Shown here: positions 37,331-45,490 of the stretch, in pieces
Layout: each line of letters begins with the position of its first letter
Numbering within the stretch: the stretch's first letter is position 1
Assembly: GCF_000426345.1 (NCBI RefSeq)
Contig: NZ_AUFE01000001.1
Span: forward strand, 124,001-188,000
Reading direction: 5' to 3'
DNA length: 64,000 nucleotides
From: Cupriavidus phytohabitans
GTDB taxonomy: Bacteria; Pseudomonadota; Gammaproteobacteria; Burkholderiales; Burkholderiaceae
Made by a program: the position numbers and the translations under genes
Notes under the pieces: generated by a model
The model's input: only the letters and a program-made list of their open reading frames with translations
Databases searched by the model: none
What the model was told of the DNA's origin: nothing

Positions 37331-37352
37331 CTACCTGACCGGTAGCAGGTAG
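37331..37352. promoter_or_regulatory. Inverted repeat just upstream of the czcI-like start
   Basis: CTACCTG and CAGGTAG are perfect 7-bp arms around an 8-bp centre, ending 11 bp before the ATG of the czcI-like gene on the minus strand. It could be an operator for the efflux operon or a 5'-leader hairpin. No regulator gene lies beside this operon. The remaining 270 bp up to the GNAT gene show no gene. Confidence 0.45.
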
Positions 37353-37621
37353 CGCGAAGACTGACGGGACACCGTGTAACTGAATGTGGCAAGGCTAACG
37401 ACCGGGGGCATTTACGAAGAATTCTTCCCCACAAGCAAGCCATCACGCTCGACACTGGAGGGGAGGAACAGGCAGATCATGCGCAGGCAGACTCATGAGG
37501 GATCGGGAGAGGATGGTCCTTCCGCCCTCGACTTCAGGCAGGGCGAGCAGCACTTCTGCTCCCTCCGCCGAACGCCCGGCATCGGTCCGAAAAGAGACAA
37601 CCGGACCGCGGCAACAGCCTG

Positions 37622-38110
37622 CTAGAGACCAAGCGCCCAGAATTCTTGTTGAAATGTCTGCCCAAACGCCTTTTGTCCAGGCACTATCTCCGTCGTATGG
37701 AACCCCAGGCGTCGATAAAGCGCCCTTGCGTCTACGAGGCAGCTATAGGTTTCGAGCTGTACCTCCTTCAACGAGTGCGCGCGTGCATGATCGAGGGCTA
37801 TCTTCATCAAGGCATGCCCGGCGCCTCTGCCTCTATACTGCGGCAGGACCAGAACGAAATTGAGAAACGCCACATCGCCAGGTCTGTCGGAGATTGCAAT
37901 CGACGCCGCGCGCTTGTCCCCTATCCATCCAACCCAGACGCGATTGAACGTGCTTGGTAGCTGGAGAAATGCATGCATCTTCCGGGCGATGCTGTCCTGG
38001 AAACTTCCGTCAAAGCCGAACTCCGTGGCGTAGACTTCTCCATGCGCAGCAACGATCCATTCGTGGTCGCCCTCTTGCGCTGTTCGTACCATTAATTCGC
38101 TGGCTGTCAC
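37622..38110 (-). CDS. GNAT-family N-acetyltransferase
   Basis: The 162-residue protein has the acetyl-CoA-binding core of the GNAT family: beta-4 FLNFVLVLPQYRGRGAGHALMKIALDHARAH (Q/R-x-x-G-x-G/A motif) followed by VQLETYSCLVDARALYRRLGFH. The substrate is unknown. Base composition and codon use look less GC-biased than in neighbouring genes, which would fit acquisition by transfer; I did not measure this. It stands alone between the RND operon and a 600-bp non-coding stretch. Confidence 0.8.
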   Translation of the reverse strand: MTASELMVRTAQEGDHEWIVAAHGEVYATEFGFDGSFQDSIARKMHAFLQLPSTFNRVWVGWIGDKRAASIAISDRPGDVAFLNFVLVLPQYRGRGAGHALMKIALDHARAHSLKEVQLETYSCLVDARALYRRLGFHTTEIVPGQKAFGQTFQQEFWALGL

Positions 38111-38477
38111 TCGTAACCCCCATTTGCTTGTGTTGGCATTATCTACCTGCCGGCTTGCACTTCAATACACAACGCATCTCCCTTGTCGGGTCGGTGCACC
38201 GCCGCGAATCCACAGAAATACACGGAGCCCTTATTCCAGGTGCGCGCGAGAAGGTGCCGTCAGGTTTGAATCAATTCATTGATCGCAAACCGCCGGGCGA
38301 ATACGTACGGTCTGGCGAGATGAAATCCCCCCAATTCGAGTGGTCTGTTTATGCGCCTGCACGGCGACACTATGGGGAATGGCGAAATCGCTTCCGCCAT
38401 TGCGGCATGACTGCAATCGGGTACGCCAGGGCGTCACGGTCTCCACCCCGCGGGTCTGCTCGATCATGTGGGACTTT
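38111..38477. other. Long spacer without a recognised gene
   Basis: No frame in this stretch resembles a protein family. It is less GC-rich than its surroundings. It ends in a terminator-like hairpin on the plus strand, so a short untranslated transcript could be made here. This is the probable left border of the AraC-controlled region. Confidence 0.4.
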
Positions 38478-38515
38478 GCGCTCCGGGATGGATTCCGGGG
38501 CGCTTTTTCTTTTTT
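38478..38515 (+). terminator. Intrinsic terminator without an obvious upstream gene
   Basis: GCGCTCCGG pairs with CCGGGGCGC (one G-T wobble) around an 8-base loop and is followed by TTTTTCTTTTTT. This is a strong rho-independent terminator on the plus strand. The nearest upstream gene reads the other way, so it either ends an unannotated small RNA from the preceding spacer or insulates the Bug operon from read-through. Confidence 0.75.
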
Positions 38516-38598
38516 GGGCTGCTTCCAGTGAGATACGAAGAAGGCCGCCGCCGGCGCCAGCCAAGCACAAGGCCCGCCCACATTGGGCTTTCCCTAAC

Positions 38599-38661
38599 TG
38601 TCCCGAAATGTCAAATTTTTGCCCCCGAATGTTAAAGCGCTTTGCCTCGACCGCCCATACT
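38599..38661 (+). promoter_or_regulatory. AraC-type tandem operator and promoter of the Bug gene (site 1)
   Basis: Two direct repeats, TGTCCCGAAATGTCAA (38599-38614) and TGCCCCCGAATGTTAA (38620-38635), start exactly 21 bp apart. After a further 21 bp comes ATACTT (from 38657), giving CATACT as the probable -10. The second repeat overlaps where a -35 box would lie, the layout of an AraC-activated promoter. The same arrangement occurs at 46390-46453 and 54732-54794. Confidence 0.8.
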
Positions 38662-38726
38662 TCTGCCACGACTTCCGTCGTCAATGGCACCCATTTCCAG
38701 CCCACACTTATAACGGGGAGACACTT

Positions 38727-39704
38727 ATGCCAATCCGCCCTGCCCTGACCTGCATGCGCCGCGCCGCTGTGTGCGCTGTCCTGGCCCTGTCCATGCCCGT
38801 CGCCATGGCATGGACCAGCAAGCCGGTCCGGGTACTGATCCCTGCGCCTGCCGGCGGCACCATGGATGTGCTGGCACGCGTGCTGTCCGAAGCGCTCACC
38901 GCCGAACTGGGCCAGCCCGTGGTGGTCGATAACAAGCCGGGCGCCGGCGGCAGCATTGCGATCAACACGATGCTGGCGGCGCCGGCCGACGGGCAGACCA
39001 TCCTGGTGTCAACCACCAATGTGCTCACGGAGATCCCGCATGTAGTGAAGGTCTCCTTCGATCCGATGAAGGATGTGAAGCCCGTGGCCGCGGTGGCCAG
39101 GTCGACCCTCGTGCTGGTCGGGTCGACGAGCCTGCCGGCCAAGGACCTGCCGAGCCTGGTGAGCTATGTGAAGGCCCATTCGGGGCAGCTCAGTTTTGCT
39201 TCCTACAGCGCGGGCACGGTCGCCCACTATGCCGGCCTGATCATGAACCAGAAAGCCGGCATGGATCTGCAGCACGTGCCTTTCGCCGGCTCTCCGCCGG
39301 CGCTGACACAGGTCATGGGCGGACAGATCGCCGTGATGTATGACGGCATGGTGACCTCGCTGCCGATGATCAAGGCCGGCAAGCTGCAGGCCTATGCCCT
39401 GGCCGCGAAACAGCGTTCGCCGCTGCTGCCGCAGGTTCCGACCTTTGCCGAGCTGGGCTATCCGGACATTGACTTCAACAACTGGGCGGGCGTGTTCGTC
39501 TCGTCCAAGGTGCCGGCAGACGTGGTCCAGAAGATCCAGGCGGCCGTCTACAAGGCGGCCTCGACGCCCAAGGTGCAGGAACGTATCCTCGGGCTCGGCT
39601 TCGAGACAGTACCGGCGCAAGCCCCTGCCCAGCTTGGCCAGGCCTTGCGCGCCGAATACGATCGCAATGCCGCCATCGTGAAGGCCTATAGCATCCAGCC
39701 CTGA
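38727..39704 (+). CDS. Bug-type substrate-binding protein, first gene of the AraC-controlled operon
   Basis: The 325-residue protein starts MPIRPALTCMRRAAVCAVLALSMPVAMA (signal peptide) with GGGGAG before the ATG. The mature part shows Bug-family marks: SKPVRVLIPAPAGGTMDVLARVL, LGQPVVVDNKPGAGGS, LQHVPFAGSPPALTQVMGGQIAVMYDG. It would capture the pathway substrate in the periplasm. The gene lies 65 bp after the site-1 promoter and is followed on the same strand by four catabolic-type genes. The frame is open further upstream, but that part covers the operator. Confidence 0.92.
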   Translation: MPIRPALTCMRRAAVCAVLALSMPVAMAWTSKPVRVLIPAPAGGTMDVLARVLSEALTAELGQPVVVDNKPGAGGSIAINTMLAAPADGQTILVSTTNVLTEIPHVVKVSFDPMKDVKPVAAVARSTLVLVGSTSLPAKDLPSLVSYVKAHSGQLSFASYSAGTVAHYAGLIMNQKAGMDLQHVPFAGSPPALTQVMGGQIAVMYDGMVTSLPMIKAGKLQAYALAAKQRSPLLPQVPTFAELGYPDIDFNNWAGVFVSSKVPADVVQKIQAAVYKAASTPKVQERILGLGFETVPAQAPAQLGQALRAEYDRNAAIVKAYSIQP

Positions 39705-39984
39705 CGGTCCGCGGCTCCGGCGGCGTTGGCTGCTGCCTTCCCGCCGGAGCTCGCTCCTTCGCGGCCATCGCGACGATCGGCCGCGATCATCCAACCTTCG
39801 CTGGTTGCTCCCCTCCTCCCCGATTCCCGTCGCCACCCGCTGACGCAATGTCCCCGGCGGTCACGAGAAAGACCCCTACCATCAATCGCCAAGCCGACCG
39901 CCTGCCTAGAATCGGCACACATACCTCACCGGCACAGCGCACCGCGCCGAACCCTCGATCCGCCGAAACTTGCAGGAGCCTGCA

Positions 39985-41232
39985 TTGCCTCTCACCCGTG
40001 CCCTCGAACATGCTGATACCCCTGAAGGGGTGGGACTGTCCGCGCGGCGGCTGCAGTCGCTCTCGGCGGTGATCCATGCCGATGTCGACCGGCGCAAGAT
40101 CCCGGGCGCGGTCGTGCTGGTTGCGCGCAAGGGCCGGATCGGCTGGTTCGAGGCGTTCGGCTTCGAGCATGCGGATACCCCGTCGCGTCCGATGCAACGC
40201 CATTCGGTCTTCCGCATTGCCGCGATGACCCGGCCCATCGTCGGCGTGGCAGCGCTGACATTGATGGAAGAAGGCCGACTGGCCCTGAGCGACCCCGTCG
40301 AACGCTACATCCCCGAGTTCGCCCGCCTCCAGGTCGGCGTCGAGTCAGTCGACGCGAATACCGGCGAGCGCCGCCTTGCGCTCGAGCCCGTGCGCCGCGC
40401 CATGACCGTTCACGACCTGTTCCGGCACACGTCCGGGCTGACATACGGGCAGTTCGGCGACTCGCTGGTGCAGCGCCAGTATCGCGAATGCGGCCTGATG
40501 GATCCCCGACAGACCAATGCCGAGATGATCGCGAAGCTGGCGGCCATCCCGCTGCAATGCCAGCCGGGCGAGGTGTTCGAATATGGCATGTCCACCGACG
40601 TGCTTGGCCGCATCATCGAGATTGTCTCGGGCATGGACCTCGCTCGGTTCGTCGCGGAGCGTGTAACGCAGCCGCTGCGCATGCATGCAACGGGCTTCGG
40701 GCTGATCAGGCAGGACGGCGCGGGCCTGGCGCTGCCAGCCGGCGCATCCGGCAAGTCCTCCGCCCTGTTCGACTACGACGAGCACAACCCGCCTCGCTGG
40801 CATTCCGGTGGCGCCGGCCTGCTGTCCACGGCCGGCGACTACGCGCGCTTCTGCCAGATGCTGCTCGATGGAGGCGTGCTCGATGGCGTGCGCGTGCTCT
40901 CGCGCAAGACCATCGAACTGATGCTTGGCAACCATCTGCCGCGGGGCACGCGCTATGGCGGTTCGACAACCGGGCTCGGCATCAACGCGCCATTGCCCGA
41001 TCTCGGCCAGGGCCATGGCCTCGCCGTGGGCGTGCGCACTGCGCAGGGCTTGAGCCCGGTGCCCGGTTCCATCGGCGATTTCTACTGGGGCGGCGCGCTC
41101 GGGACCTATTTCTGGGCAGATCCGCAGGAACAGCTGGTCGCCATCCTGATGCTCCAGGAGAACGACCTGGCGACGCGCGCCGGGTACCGGTCCCTGTTGC
41201 GCAACGTCGTTTATGGCGCGCTGGAAGACTGA
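39985..41232 (+). CDS. Serine beta-lactamase/family VIII esterase homologue lacking the SxxK motif
   Basis: About 415 residues from a TTG codon with AGGAG seven bases upstream. The fold is clearly that of PF00144: VFRIAAMTRPIVGVAALTLMEEGRLALSDPVERYIPEF, HDLFRHTSGLTYG, FEYGMSTDVLGRIIEIVSG, HSGGAGLLSTAGDYARF and FYWGGALGTYFWADP. In active members the first motif is S-x-T-K; here residues 80-83 are Ala-Met-Thr-Arg, so both the nucleophile and its lysine are replaced. The rest is intact, which suggests a non-hydrolytic binding role or altered chemistry. It lies between the Bug and oxidoreductase genes. A second TTG at 39970 is an alternative start. Confidence 0.85.
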   Translation: MPLTRALEHADTPEGVGLSARRLQSLSAVIHADVDRRKIPGAVVLVARKGRIGWFEAFGFEHADTPSRPMQRHSVFRIAAMTRPIVGVAALTLMEEGRLALSDPVERYIPEFARLQVGVESVDANTGERRLALEPVRRAMTVHDLFRHTSGLTYGQFGDSLVQRQYRECGLMDPRQTNAEMIAKLAAIPLQCQPGEVFEYGMSTDVLGRIIEIVSGMDLARFVAERVTQPLRMHATGFGLIRQDGAGLALPAGASGKSSALFDYDEHNPPRWHSGGAGLLSTAGDYARFCQMLLDGGVLDGVRVLSRKTIELMLGNHLPRGTRYGGSTTGLGINAPLPDLGQGHGLAVGVRTAQGLSPVPGSIGDFYWGGALGTYFWADPQEQLVAILMLQENDLATRAGYRSLLRNVVYGALED

Positions 41233-41308
41233 ACCGGCGAGCGATTTGTGGCGACCGGCGGCGCGGCCCGCGCACTCGGCGCCAGTCACGAATTTTGGAG
41301 GAGAAAGC

Positions 41309-42328
41309 ATGAAGACAATGAACCGGCGCTGGATCCTCAGGCAGCGCCCCGTCGGCGATATCGGCGACAACGACCTGCAGCTCGTCGAAGCACCGATGCC
41401 ACGGCCGGAGGACGGCGAAATGCTGGTGCGTAATATCTATCTCATGGTGGCGCCGACCAACCGCGTCTGGATGAGCGAGATCGACCAGTACATGGCACCG
41501 GTGGCACTTGGCGAAGTCATGCGCGGGGTCACCATGGGGGTGGTCATCGAGTCCCACCATCCGGACTTCAGGCCAGGCGACATTGTCGAGGGCGGCATGG
41601 CCTGGGAAGAGTATTCGGTCACGAAGACTGCCAGGCGCGTCCCGGTGGAGCACGGCCTGCCCCTGCATGCCTTTGCGAGCGTGCTGGGCAACTCCGGCAT
41701 GACCGCCTATTTCGGCATGCTCGACATTGCCAGGCCCAAGGCTGGCGAAACCATTGTGGTCTCTGCCGCCGCAGGCGGCGTCGGCTCGATCGCCGGCCAG
41801 ATCGGCAAGATACTCGGCTGCCGGGTGGTCGGCGTTGCGGGCGGCCAGGGCAAATGCCGGCTCGTCAGGGAAGAGTTTGGCCTGGATGCCTGTGTCGACT
41901 ACAAGGCAGGCAACGTGCTTGCCGATCTTCGCGCCGCCTGCCCGGACGGCATCGACGTCGATTTCGAGAACGTGGGCGGCGACACCATGGATGCCGTGCT
42001 CGCGCTGATCAACCCGGGCGCCCGTATTGCCCTTTGCGGAATGATATCGACTTACAACGCGAGCGGTGACTGGTGGAGCCCGAAGATGTTCCGCAACGTC
42101 ATCATGAAACGCGCCCGCATCGAGGGTTTCCTCATTGCCGACTACCGTTCGCGGTTCCACGAAGCCGTGGAAGTCATGGCGAAATGGGTCAGGGACGGCC
42201 AGCTCAGGTACCGGGTCGACATCGTTGACGGCATCGAGCAGGCGCCCGCCGCCCTGAACCGCCTGTTTACCGGCAAGAACATCGGCAAGCAGCTCGTCCG
42301 CCTTGCTCCGGAACCTGCAATCCACTGA
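41309..42328 (+). CDS. NADP-dependent MDR-family oxidoreductase (CurA/prostaglandin-reductase-like)
   Basis: About 339 residues, starting MKTMNRRWILRQRPVGDIGDNDLQLVEAPMP after a GGAGGAG site. The family marks are VLGNSGMTAYFGMLDIARPKAGETIVVSAAAGGVGSIAGQIGKILGCRVVGVAGG (cofactor-binding AAxGGVG) and VDFENVGGDTMDAVL. These zinc-free enzymes reduce C=C double bonds of enones or 2-alkenals using NADPH. It is the third gene of the AraC-controlled operon and would act on an unsaturated carbonyl intermediate; this is inference. Confidence 0.88.
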   Translation: MKTMNRRWILRQRPVGDIGDNDLQLVEAPMPRPEDGEMLVRNIYLMVAPTNRVWMSEIDQYMAPVALGEVMRGVTMGVVIESHHPDFRPGDIVEGGMAWEEYSVTKTARRVPVEHGLPLHAFASVLGNSGMTAYFGMLDIARPKAGETIVVSAAAGGVGSIAGQIGKILGCRVVGVAGGQGKCRLVREEFGLDACVDYKAGNVLADLRAACPDGIDVDFENVGGDTMDAVLALINPGARIALCGMISTYNASGDWWSPKMFRNVIMKRARIEGFLIADYRSRFHEAVEVMAKWVRDGQLRYRVDIVDGIEQAPAALNRLFTGKNIGKQLVRLAPEPAIH

Positions 42329-42372
42329 GGGCCGCAGCCGCGCAGCCCCGCACCACTTAACCGCCAATATCC

Positions 42373-43233
42373 ATGATTCATCCAGACATAGACAGCAACG
42401 ATTCCCGGCCGGACGCCCGACCCCGCCTTCTGGACTTTCAGGGCAAGGCGGCAATCATCACCGGCGCCGCGTCCGGCATCGGCCTCGAACTGGCCCAGGC
42501 ACTGGCGGCGCGCGGTGCCGACCTTGCGCTGGCCGACATCGACGCGCACGGGCTGGACGCCGCACGCGCGCGCCTTGCACCGACCGGCAGGCGCATCTGC
42601 ACGCGCGTACTGGATGTTTCCTCCGATGCGGACGTGCGCGATGCGGCGGAGGAGTTCGAAGCGAAGCTGGGACGCATCCATCTGGTCTTCAACAATGCCG
42701 GCATCGATATGAGCGGCGAACTGTCGTCGCTGTCCGAGCAGGACTGGACCCGCGCGTTCGGCGTCAATGTGTTCGGCGTGATTCACGGCATCCGTCATTT
42801 CCTGCCGCTGCTGCGCCGGCACGGCGAGCCCGCGCATTTCGTCAGCACGGCGTCAGGCGCGGGCTTCTGGGTGAACGGCGACTTTCCCATGGGCGCCTAC
42901 GCGGCCACGAAATACAGCGTCGTGGCCCTCTCCGAGGCACTCGAGCAGGAGCTTCGCGGCACCGGCATTGGCGTATCCGTGCTTTGTCCTGGTCCAGTGA
43001 AGACTCCGATCGCCGAACGCTCGAACCATGCCGGCGAATCGTTCAGGGCCGCTGTTGCCGCCGGCACGGCGCCGCAGCTGGTGGCCAGTCACACGCTGGA
43101 GGCGATTCTGACAGGCGAGTTCTACATCTTCACGCCAACGCGCATGCGGCCGCGCCTTGAGGCGCGATTCACGCGGATTCTCGATGCACTGGAACGCGCG
43201 CCCAGCGTCACCGCCGGAGTGCCCACGACATGA
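42373..43233 (+). CDS. Short-chain dehydrogenase/reductase
   Basis: The 286-residue protein has TGAASGIGLELA for the cofactor, VFNNAGIDMSG, VSTASGAGF with the catalytic serine, and YAATK as YxxxK. Catalysis should be intact. The C-terminal part after CPGPVKTPI is longer than in minimal SDRs and carries EFYIFTPTRMRPRLEARF, a feature of SDRs acting on bulky or aromatic alcohols. It follows the oxidoreductase by 44 bp, and its stop overlaps the EthD start in ATGA. Confidence 0.87.
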   Translation: MIHPDIDSNDSRPDARPRLLDFQGKAAIITGAASGIGLELAQALAARGADLALADIDAHGLDAARARLAPTGRRICTRVLDVSSDADVRDAAEEFEAKLGRIHLVFNNAGIDMSGELSSLSEQDWTRAFGVNVFGVIHGIRHFLPLLRRHGEPAHFVSTASGAGFWVNGDFPMGAYAATKYSVVALSEALEQELRGTGIGVSVLCPGPVKTPIAERSNHAGESFRAAVAAGTAPQLVASHTLEAILTGEFYIFTPTRMRPRLEARFTRILDALERAPSVTAGVPTT

Positions 43234-43722
43234 TCCATCTCATCTTCCTGAGCGTGCGGCGCCCCCGGCATGGACCGCCAGGAGTACCTGCGTTACTGGC
43301 GCGACGTGCATGCGCCGCTGGTGGAGGGCCTGCCCGGTGTGCGGCGCTACGTCCACAGCACCGTCCGCGCGGCCCCCGGTCAGGCTGCGCGCTACGATAC
43401 CGTGGACGAGATCTGGGTCGACGATGCCGCGGCGCTCGATGCGCTCCTGCATTGCGCGGACTATGTCCGTTCGGCGCTGGCAGGCGCGGGCAACCTCGTT
43501 GATCCCGGCCACTGCGTGCGTCTGCAGATTACGGATCACGTCGGAGCGATGCCGTTCTACACGCGCTGCTCCGGGCTCGCCGCCACCAGCTGTTGCCGTG
43601 GAAGGGGCCCGGCCGACTGCGCGCCATCGCTGCGCCATGCACTGGGGCTGCAGCCAAAACGGCCGCGGAACCAGCGCGAGAACGCGCTCTGCATCGAGAA
43701 TCCGAGCAACACGGCAACGTAG
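43230..43722 (+). pseudogene. EthD-domain protein gene with a frameshift in a C5 run
   Basis: The first frame gives MIHLIFLSVRRP, the classic EthD-family opening, from an ATG overlapping the SDR stop. At the run of five C residues (43262-43266) the frame is lost; removing one C gives RRPGMDRQEYLRYWRDVHAPLVEGLPGVRRYV, continuing the family match to about LVDPGHCVRLQITDHV. EthD proteins are small dimeric alpha-beta barrels that assist oxidative or polyketide-type reactions. The usual stop is also missing, so the frame runs on into the convergent araC gene. It may be a true pseudogene, a sequencing error in the run, or slippage-corrected expression. Confidence 0.75.
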
Positions 43723-44615
43723 CTGACCGGGCGTTCCAAATGCCCGAGATACTGCACCGCCAGCGAGGCACGGACCTCATCGAGAATGCTGCTGAATGTC
43801 GAGCCTTCCTGCAGCAGCTTGCGGTGGACCGTGCGCCGGTCGACGCCAAGCTGGCTGGCGACACGTTCCACGCTGCAGGTTCCCGAAGAGAGCAAGGACA
43901 GCACCATCCGCCGGACTTTCTCGCTCATGGACATGGTCGCACGCGCGGCCAGCGAGTCCAGGTACGCATGCGCATACCGCGCCAGTTCCGGGCGCGCGGC
44001 GGGCAGCACTGCCTCCATGTCCTTCAGCTCGCAGACAATACCGTTGAAGTCGCAACCGAATTCGACGGGTCGGCCAAACACGCGCAAGTGGGATGCCAGG
44101 TTCCTTGGCGCCCTGTACGAAAGGCAGATGCGCCGCGCACGCCAGCCTGGGCCCATCAGTTCCTGCAGCATTCGGTAAACCGAGACCAGCACCATTTCGT
44201 CGGCCTGGCGTGTCGAACCGGAATGCTCGACCATCAGGGACAAGCGGATGACAAGAGCGCCCTCCCGTTCTTCCACGCCGAGGAACAGTGCCTCGCTGTG
44301 CAGCGTGATGTAGCGCGCCATCGCACCAAGCGCATCGCGCAGCGTCCGTGAATCTCGAACAGCCATGCCGAGAGGCCCGAGCGCCGAAAGTTGACGGCCT
44401 TCCCCGAGGCGCAGGCCGAAGTCTTCGGCATCGGAGGCTGCCGCGGACATTTCGAGCAGCCGGCAGACTGCGCTGGCGGAGACCAGGTTGTCGCCGGCGT
44501 CCAGGCAGGTCCCGGGCAGCCCGACCTCTGCCAGGATCCGCAGCGGATCCAGCCCAACCGAGCGGGCCACCTCGGTGTAGCGCGACAGCGTGGCGCTGCG
44601 GACTAAACGGCTCAT
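43557..44615 (-). CDS. AraC-family regulator with OruR/ArgR-type N-terminal domain (paralogue A)
   Basis: The 352-residue protein has the long PF12625-type ligand domain (GLDPLRILAEVGLPGTCLDAGDNLVSASAVCRLLEMSA, LGPLGMAVRDSRTLRDALGAMARYITLHSEAL) and a C-terminal double helix-turn-helix (VERVASQLGVDRRTVHRKLLQEGSTFSSILDEVR and VSYVAVLLGFSMQSAFSRWFRGRFGCSPSAWR). It is a diverged paralogue of the AraC protein encoded at 46469. No tandem box lies upstream of it. It probably belongs to the same pathway; possibly the two sense different intermediates. Confidence 0.88.
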   Translation of the reverse strand: MSRLVRSATLSRYTEVARSVGLDPLRILAEVGLPGTCLDAGDNLVSASAVCRLLEMSAAASDAEDFGLRLGEGRQLSALGPLGMAVRDSRTLRDALGAMARYITLHSEALFLGVEEREGALVIRLSLMVEHSGSTRQADEMVLVSVYRMLQELMGPGWRARRICLSYRAPRNLASHLRVFGRPVEFGCDFNGIVCELKDMEAVLPAARPELARYAHAYLDSLAARATMSMSEKVRRMVLSLLSSGTCSVERVASQLGVDRRTVHRKLLQEGSTFSSILDEVRASLAVQYLGHLERPVSYVAVLLGFSMQSAFSRWFRGRFGCSPSAWRSDGAQSAGPLPRQQLVAASPEQRV

Positions 44616-44687
44616 GGGCCTCCTTGCACGGGCTGCGGCTGCAAGGCCGTTGCAGCCTTCGGTTGTCGGTCGGGTTGTCGTCTGGCG

Positions 44688-45416
44688 TCAGGCGCGGCGC
44701 ATCAGGCTGTAGCTCTGCGCGCTGGGTCCGAAATCGGGCATGCCGGCCAGGAACAGGGCAAGCGGGACAACGTCCGCGGGATCCTTGAACCATTCGCCGG
44801 GCGGCACCGGAACATCGCGCGTCATGTCCGTCCTGACCGGCCCCGGTATCAGCTCATTGACGCTGATGCTGTCCTCCTGCAGTTCCGTCGCCAGCGACTG
44901 GGTCAGCATCCACAGGCCGCTCTTCGAGCACGAGTAGGCAGAAAAGCCCGCGGCAGGCCGCTTGCGCTGGCCCGAACCGATCATGATTATCTTGCCGGCC
45001 CCGCGGCGGCGCAGATGGGGAATGGCGGCATGGGCGGTGTGGTAGGCACCGGTCAGGTTGATATCGATGGTCTTGCGCCAGAGCGCGGGATCGCCGTCAG
45101 CGATCCTGCGCTGCTCGAGCGCGACACCGGCATTGGCCACCACGATATCGACACCGCCGAAGGTATCGCTGGCGCGCTGGAACAGCGTCGCGACGGTCTC
45201 GTAGTCCGCCACGTCGGCGGTCCGGGCAATGGCCCGGCCACCCGCTTCACGAATCAGCGCGGCTGTCCGCGCAATGTCGGCCTCGCTGCGGGCGCTGCAT
45301 ACCACCGCGGCACCGGCGCTGGCATAGGCCATTGCAATGGCGCGGCCGATGCCGCGGCCCGCGCCGGTGATCACGGCTACCTTGTCCTTGAGCAGGTTGG
45401 GGTCGATCTGGCTCAT
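44688..45416 (-). CDS. Short-chain dehydrogenase/reductase downstream of the dioxygenase gene
   Basis: About 242 residues, starting MSQIDPNLLKDKVAVITGAGRGIGRAIAMAYASAGAAVVC. NAG is present in VVANAGVALEQ, the catalytic serine in IMIGSGQRKRPAAGF and YxxxK as YSCSK. The GSGQRKRPAAG loop is unusual. It lies 74 bp after the TauD-like gene on the same strand and is probably transcribed from the site-2 promoter. It may oxidise or reduce the dioxygenase product. The upstream frame extension is non-coding. Confidence 0.87.
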   Translation of the reverse strand: MSQIDPNLLKDKVAVITGAGRGIGRAIAMAYASAGAAVVCSARSEADIARTAALIREAGGRAIARTADVADYETVATLFQRASDTFGGVDIVVANAGVALEQRRIADGDPALWRKTIDINLTGAYHTAHAAIPHLRRRGAGKIIMIGSGQRKRPAAGFSAYSCSKSGLWMLTQSLATELQEDSISVNELIPGPVRTDMTRDVPVPPGEWFKDPADVVPLALFLAGMPDFGPSAQSYSLMRRA

Positions 45417-45490
45417 TGTCAGTCTCTCAGTCTCGCTTTGGGTTGCAACGGGGGTGGAAGGAAGCAGGACGCAGTGCCCGGGCGTGTCGC

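Noticed and set aside
37954..38748. 264-codon plus-strand frame across the spacer and Bug promoter
   Set aside because: No protein family resemblance, no ribosome site, and it would cover the tandem operator and the terminator.
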